Assembly (NCBI RefSeq): GCF_000238355.1
Contig: NZ_AHCA01000001.1
Span: 372,001 to 436,000 of the forward strand
Direction of reading: 5' to 3'
DNA: 64,000 bases
DNA from: Pseudoalteromonas haloplanktis ATCC 14393
Lineage (GTDB): Bacteria > Pseudomonadota > Gammaproteobacteria > Enterobacterales > Alteromonadaceae
Within the stretch, counting starts at the first letter, position 1. Every line of letters starts with the position of its first letter. Both the position numbers and the translations under genes were made by a program. Of the stretch, positions 63,401 to 64,000 are shown piece after piece. The notes below the pieces were generated by a model. The model was not told where the DNA came from and ran no database searches. It saw nothing but the letters and a program-made list of their open reading frames with translations.

Positions 63401-64000
63401 TCAACCGCCGTTACCTGAATGACCAATAAATGGCACACGTTTACAAAGCAACTTAAAAGCATGAACGTAAATACCTTTAAAAATACTCCACGTCATTGCT
63501 GGGAACTGTTTTAATAAACGACTGATCGCAGCCTTTGTTAATGTGTGTCGCTCAAGCCGTAAAGTGGCATCAAACAACAGCTGGTCATCTTTTTTATTTT
63601 CAATATGTATCATGGTGTTATCTTTATTAAAGCGGATATGCCAATGATAGTTCATATCAAGATCCATAAAGGGTGATACGGAAAAAGCTTTTTTAAAGTT
63701 CACTTTTTTTGCAAGTGGCACTAAATAATAGTGTCTTTCGTTCCACGGCGTGTTGCTCACCTCAGCAACCATGTGGGTAAAGTCACCGGTTGCCGTTTGG
63801 TAAAAATAGAAATTTACTGGGCTGAAATACACCCCTAAACAGCGTAATTGCCCTAACATATAAACATGAGTAAATGACTCTGATACGCCAAGCTGAGCAA
63901 TTCTAGTAAGTGCGCGTTGGCTAATGGTGTGTTGTGGTTGCTCTGCGTATGCTAGGTAATCTTGTTGGCAAAATTTTAGGGCCTTAAAACCTTTCGTGCC
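63401..64000 (-). CDS. DUF1365 family protein, 5' end beyond the window
   Basis: The frame is open from 63401 to the window edge, giving about 200 residues of the usual 240-270. The DUF1365 block MLGQLRCLGVYFSPVNFYF is within it, followed by EVSNTPWNERHYYLVP, KAFSVSPFMDLDMNY and a C-terminal MTWSIFKGIYVHAFKLL. The N-terminal part is outside the window. DUF1365 is usually next to cfa-like and FAD-dependent genes. The stop lies 29 bases upstream of the cfa start. Confidence 0.9.
   Translation of the reverse strand, partial: GTKGFKALKFCQQDYLAYAEQPQHTISQRALTRIAQLGVSESFTHVYMLGQLRCLGVYFSPVNFYFYQTATGDFTHMVAEVSNTPWNERHYYLVPLAKKVNFKKAFSVSPFMDLDMNYHWHIRFNKDNTMIHIENKKDDQLLFDATLRLERHTLTKAAISRLLKQFPAMTWSIFKGIYVHAFKLLCKRVPFIGHSGNGG

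Noticed and set aside
1..64000. tRNA, rRNA, insertion sequences, prophage or integron
   Set aside because: No such genes, terminal inverted repeats or transposase motifs were recognised by eye.

Overview
This window looks like a chromosomal segment of a marine gammaproteobacterium of the Alteromonadales, with Pseudoalteromonas or a close relative as the best guess. The reasons are the AT-rich DNA, the long TonB-dependent receptor, an M6 protease with a GlyGly-CTERM tail, S46 and M61 peptidases, several c-di-GMP genes, and an uninterrupted hisGDCBHAFI operon with a His leader peptide. No tRNA, rRNA, insertion sequence, phage or CRISPR array was seen.

Region 1 (1-260) is the 3' end of a DUF2200 gene.

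Region 2 (358-17915) is a sugar or glycan utilisation locus and the main accessory part of the window. Leftward genes encode a Tat-like exported glycosylasparaginase, a lipoprotein with four copies of a discoidin-like domain, and a TonB-dependent receptor. Rightward genes encode CutC, a BadF/GlcNAc-type kinase, a Gfo/Idh/MocA oxidoreductase, a TIM-barrel isomerase/epimerase, an MFS permease, a secreted DUF1080 (3-keto-glycoside hydrolase family) protein, a GMC dehydrogenase, its Tat-exported small subunit, and a second, exported TIM-barrel protein. A PAS-AraC regulator lies between them. Together they suggest uptake of a glycoside, periplasmic oxidation to a 3-keto-sugar, hydrolytic or eliminative cleavage, and cytoplasmic re-reduction and phosphorylation. 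An 11-bp motif (GTTAACRTGTT) occurs three times in the two promoter-proximal gaps around the receptor gene and may be the locus operator.

Region 3 (17960-30809) is mostly housekeeping: rnd, fadD, an alpha/beta hydrolase, alkaline phosphatase, a PTS EIIC-EAL fusion split by a frameshift, a small unknown gene, tsaB, yoaA (with no ATG/GTG start), a CPA1 antiporter and a GAF-GGDEF protein. The string rnd-fadD-...-tsaB-yoaA matches the Escherichia coli order with extra genes inserted.

Region 4 (30882-38567) holds a small charged protein and the his operon. A six-segment attenuator is readable in its leader.

Region 5 (38844-57209) holds a secreted DGSG-repeat solenoid, a small lipoprotein, a trypsin-like PDZ protease, a DUF1289 gene, a decayed small membrane gene, an S46 dipeptidyl-peptidase, a GT25 glycosyltransferase, an M61 peptidase, a diguanylate cyclase, ppnN, xni, DUF3192, a degenerate HD-GYP/HDOD-like protein, isocitrate dehydrogenase and an M6 metalloprotease.

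Region 6 (57418-60339) is ilvIH behind an ilv-type leader peptide and terminator, then an HU gene.

Region 7 (60549-64000) is a leftward operon (DUF1365, cyclopropane-fatty-acid-synthase-like methyltransferase, DUF2878, chalcone-isomerase-like, DUF3833). Its make-up resembles lipid-modification clusters that are often linked to ChrR/sigma-E photo-oxidative responses; the regulatory part would lie outside the window.
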